Positions 33,614 through 34,138 of a DNA stretch of 34,138 nucleotides are shown piece by piece. The DNA lies in the NCBI GenBank assembly GCA_021790215.1, contig JAJYIG010000007.1, forward strand, positions 1 to 34,138, read 5' to 3'. This DNA is from a bacterium (GTDB taxonomy: Bacteria > Patescibacteriota > Microgenomatia > UBA8517). Numbering within the stretch: the stretch's first letter is position 1; every line of letters begins with the position of its first letter. Below the pieces are notes generated by a model that was not told the origin of the DNA, made no database searches, and worked only from the letters and a program-made list of their open reading frames with translations. The position numbers and the translations under genes were made by a program.

Positions 33614-34138
33614 TTACCCCGAATTGACCTCTTCAAGCGAAAAACTTATATACGAGATCGTTCCTCCTATATGCAAAGTTCCTCCTGCATCCGTCTTATA
33701 CTGAAGATCGTAAGTATGCGCTCCGGTTGCAGGATTGTCTAACGCATTCATGGCGATATTGAAATAATAGCCATTAGTACTCTCATTTACCACAGTTTGC
33801 GCAACTACGGTAGTTGTATCACGGACTACCTGAAACCAACAAGCATAAAGTCCATTGTAGGCTGTGAAGGAGGCCATTACCCTTACCTTATGGCTATTTG
33901 AGGTTGTTATAGACTTGGTGGTATTTGTTGCGTCCACAGAGACCCACGAGGAAGAGGTCGTGCTGTAGTTTGCCGAGGCGTTATAGGAATAGTTATTTGG
34001 AGTTAAAGTAGCGGCGGCGGGGGCAACACATCGCCATTTACTTGTAACAACATTCCAGACAAAACTTACATCAAGCCTTGTTGAAATTACCGTAGTTGTA
34101 GGAAGGGTTGCTGAACCCGATTCAAAAGACGTTCCCCA
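33614..34138 (-). CDS. C-terminal part of the junction-spanning tail-fibre-like protein (about 493 aa when circularised)
   Basis: Track ORF 33614..33937 begins at an internal GTG; upstream codons ...ATLTPNNYSYNASANYSTTSSSWVSVDATNTTKS... are open and join the frame from 1084..1. Confidence 0.85.
   Translation of the reverse strand, partial: WGTSFESGSATLPTTTVISTRLDVSFVWNVVTSKWRCVAPAAATLTPNNYSYNASANYSTTSSSWVSVDATNTTKSITTSNSHKVRVMASFTAYNGLYACWFQVVRDTTTVVAQTVVNESTNGYYFNIAMNALDNPATGAHTYDLQYKTDAGGTLHIGGTISYISFSLEEVNSG
34012..34138. repeat. Right copy of exact 127-nt terminal direct repeat
   Basis: Identical to 1-127; unique circular length would be 34011 bp. Confidence 0.95.

Noticed and set aside
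1-34138. Reverse transcriptase / diversity-generating retroelement or tRNA genes
   Set aside because: No RT motifs in the ORF track and no tRNA cloverleaf recognised by eye; a tRNAscan run would be needed to exclude tRNAs.

Overview
The window looks like a complete, circularly closed phage genome of about 34.0 kb. The first 127 nt (1-127) are repeated exactly at the end (34012-34138), and a tail-fibre-like ORF reads in frame across that junction. The gene set suggests a podovirus-like phage. The late module is on the minus strand: terminase small and large subunits, a sigma-region-4-like regulator, portal, scaffold, SU10/DUF5309-like major capsid, adaptor, nozzle-like tail protein, two large ejection-type proteins, a PurD-like ATP-grasp enzyme and a fibre. 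Early and replication genes are mostly on the plus strand: DUF5659-like protein, DNA methyltransferase plus a possible PD-(D/E)XK nuclease, a replication initiator with a low-complexity linker, a possible ssDNA-annealing protein, NinG and many small ORFans. A minus-strand lysis module carries a GH25 lysozyme and holin-like proteins. The strongest non-gene signal is a family of seven late promoters with identical geometry (TTCAAT/TCCAAT-N18-TATAAT). Five of them sit exactly 5 nt upstream of the first start codon, which implies leaderless late mRNAs. They contrast with early TTGACA-N17 promoters, and a sigma-4-like gene lies directly upstream of the first late promoter. Other items for follow-up: a PurD-like ATP-grasp gene translationally coupled to a 1419-aa virion protein; a 19-copy 12-bp repeat encoding an [x]NQV tetrapeptide array; a perfect 26-bp palindrome inside the methyltransferase gene; an LMW-PTP-like gene; a plus-strand CAP-domain cassette within the late module; a Panacea-like gene with an apparent 3' frameshift; and a start-less ClpP-like remnant. 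All family assignments come from reading motifs by eye; no searches were run.
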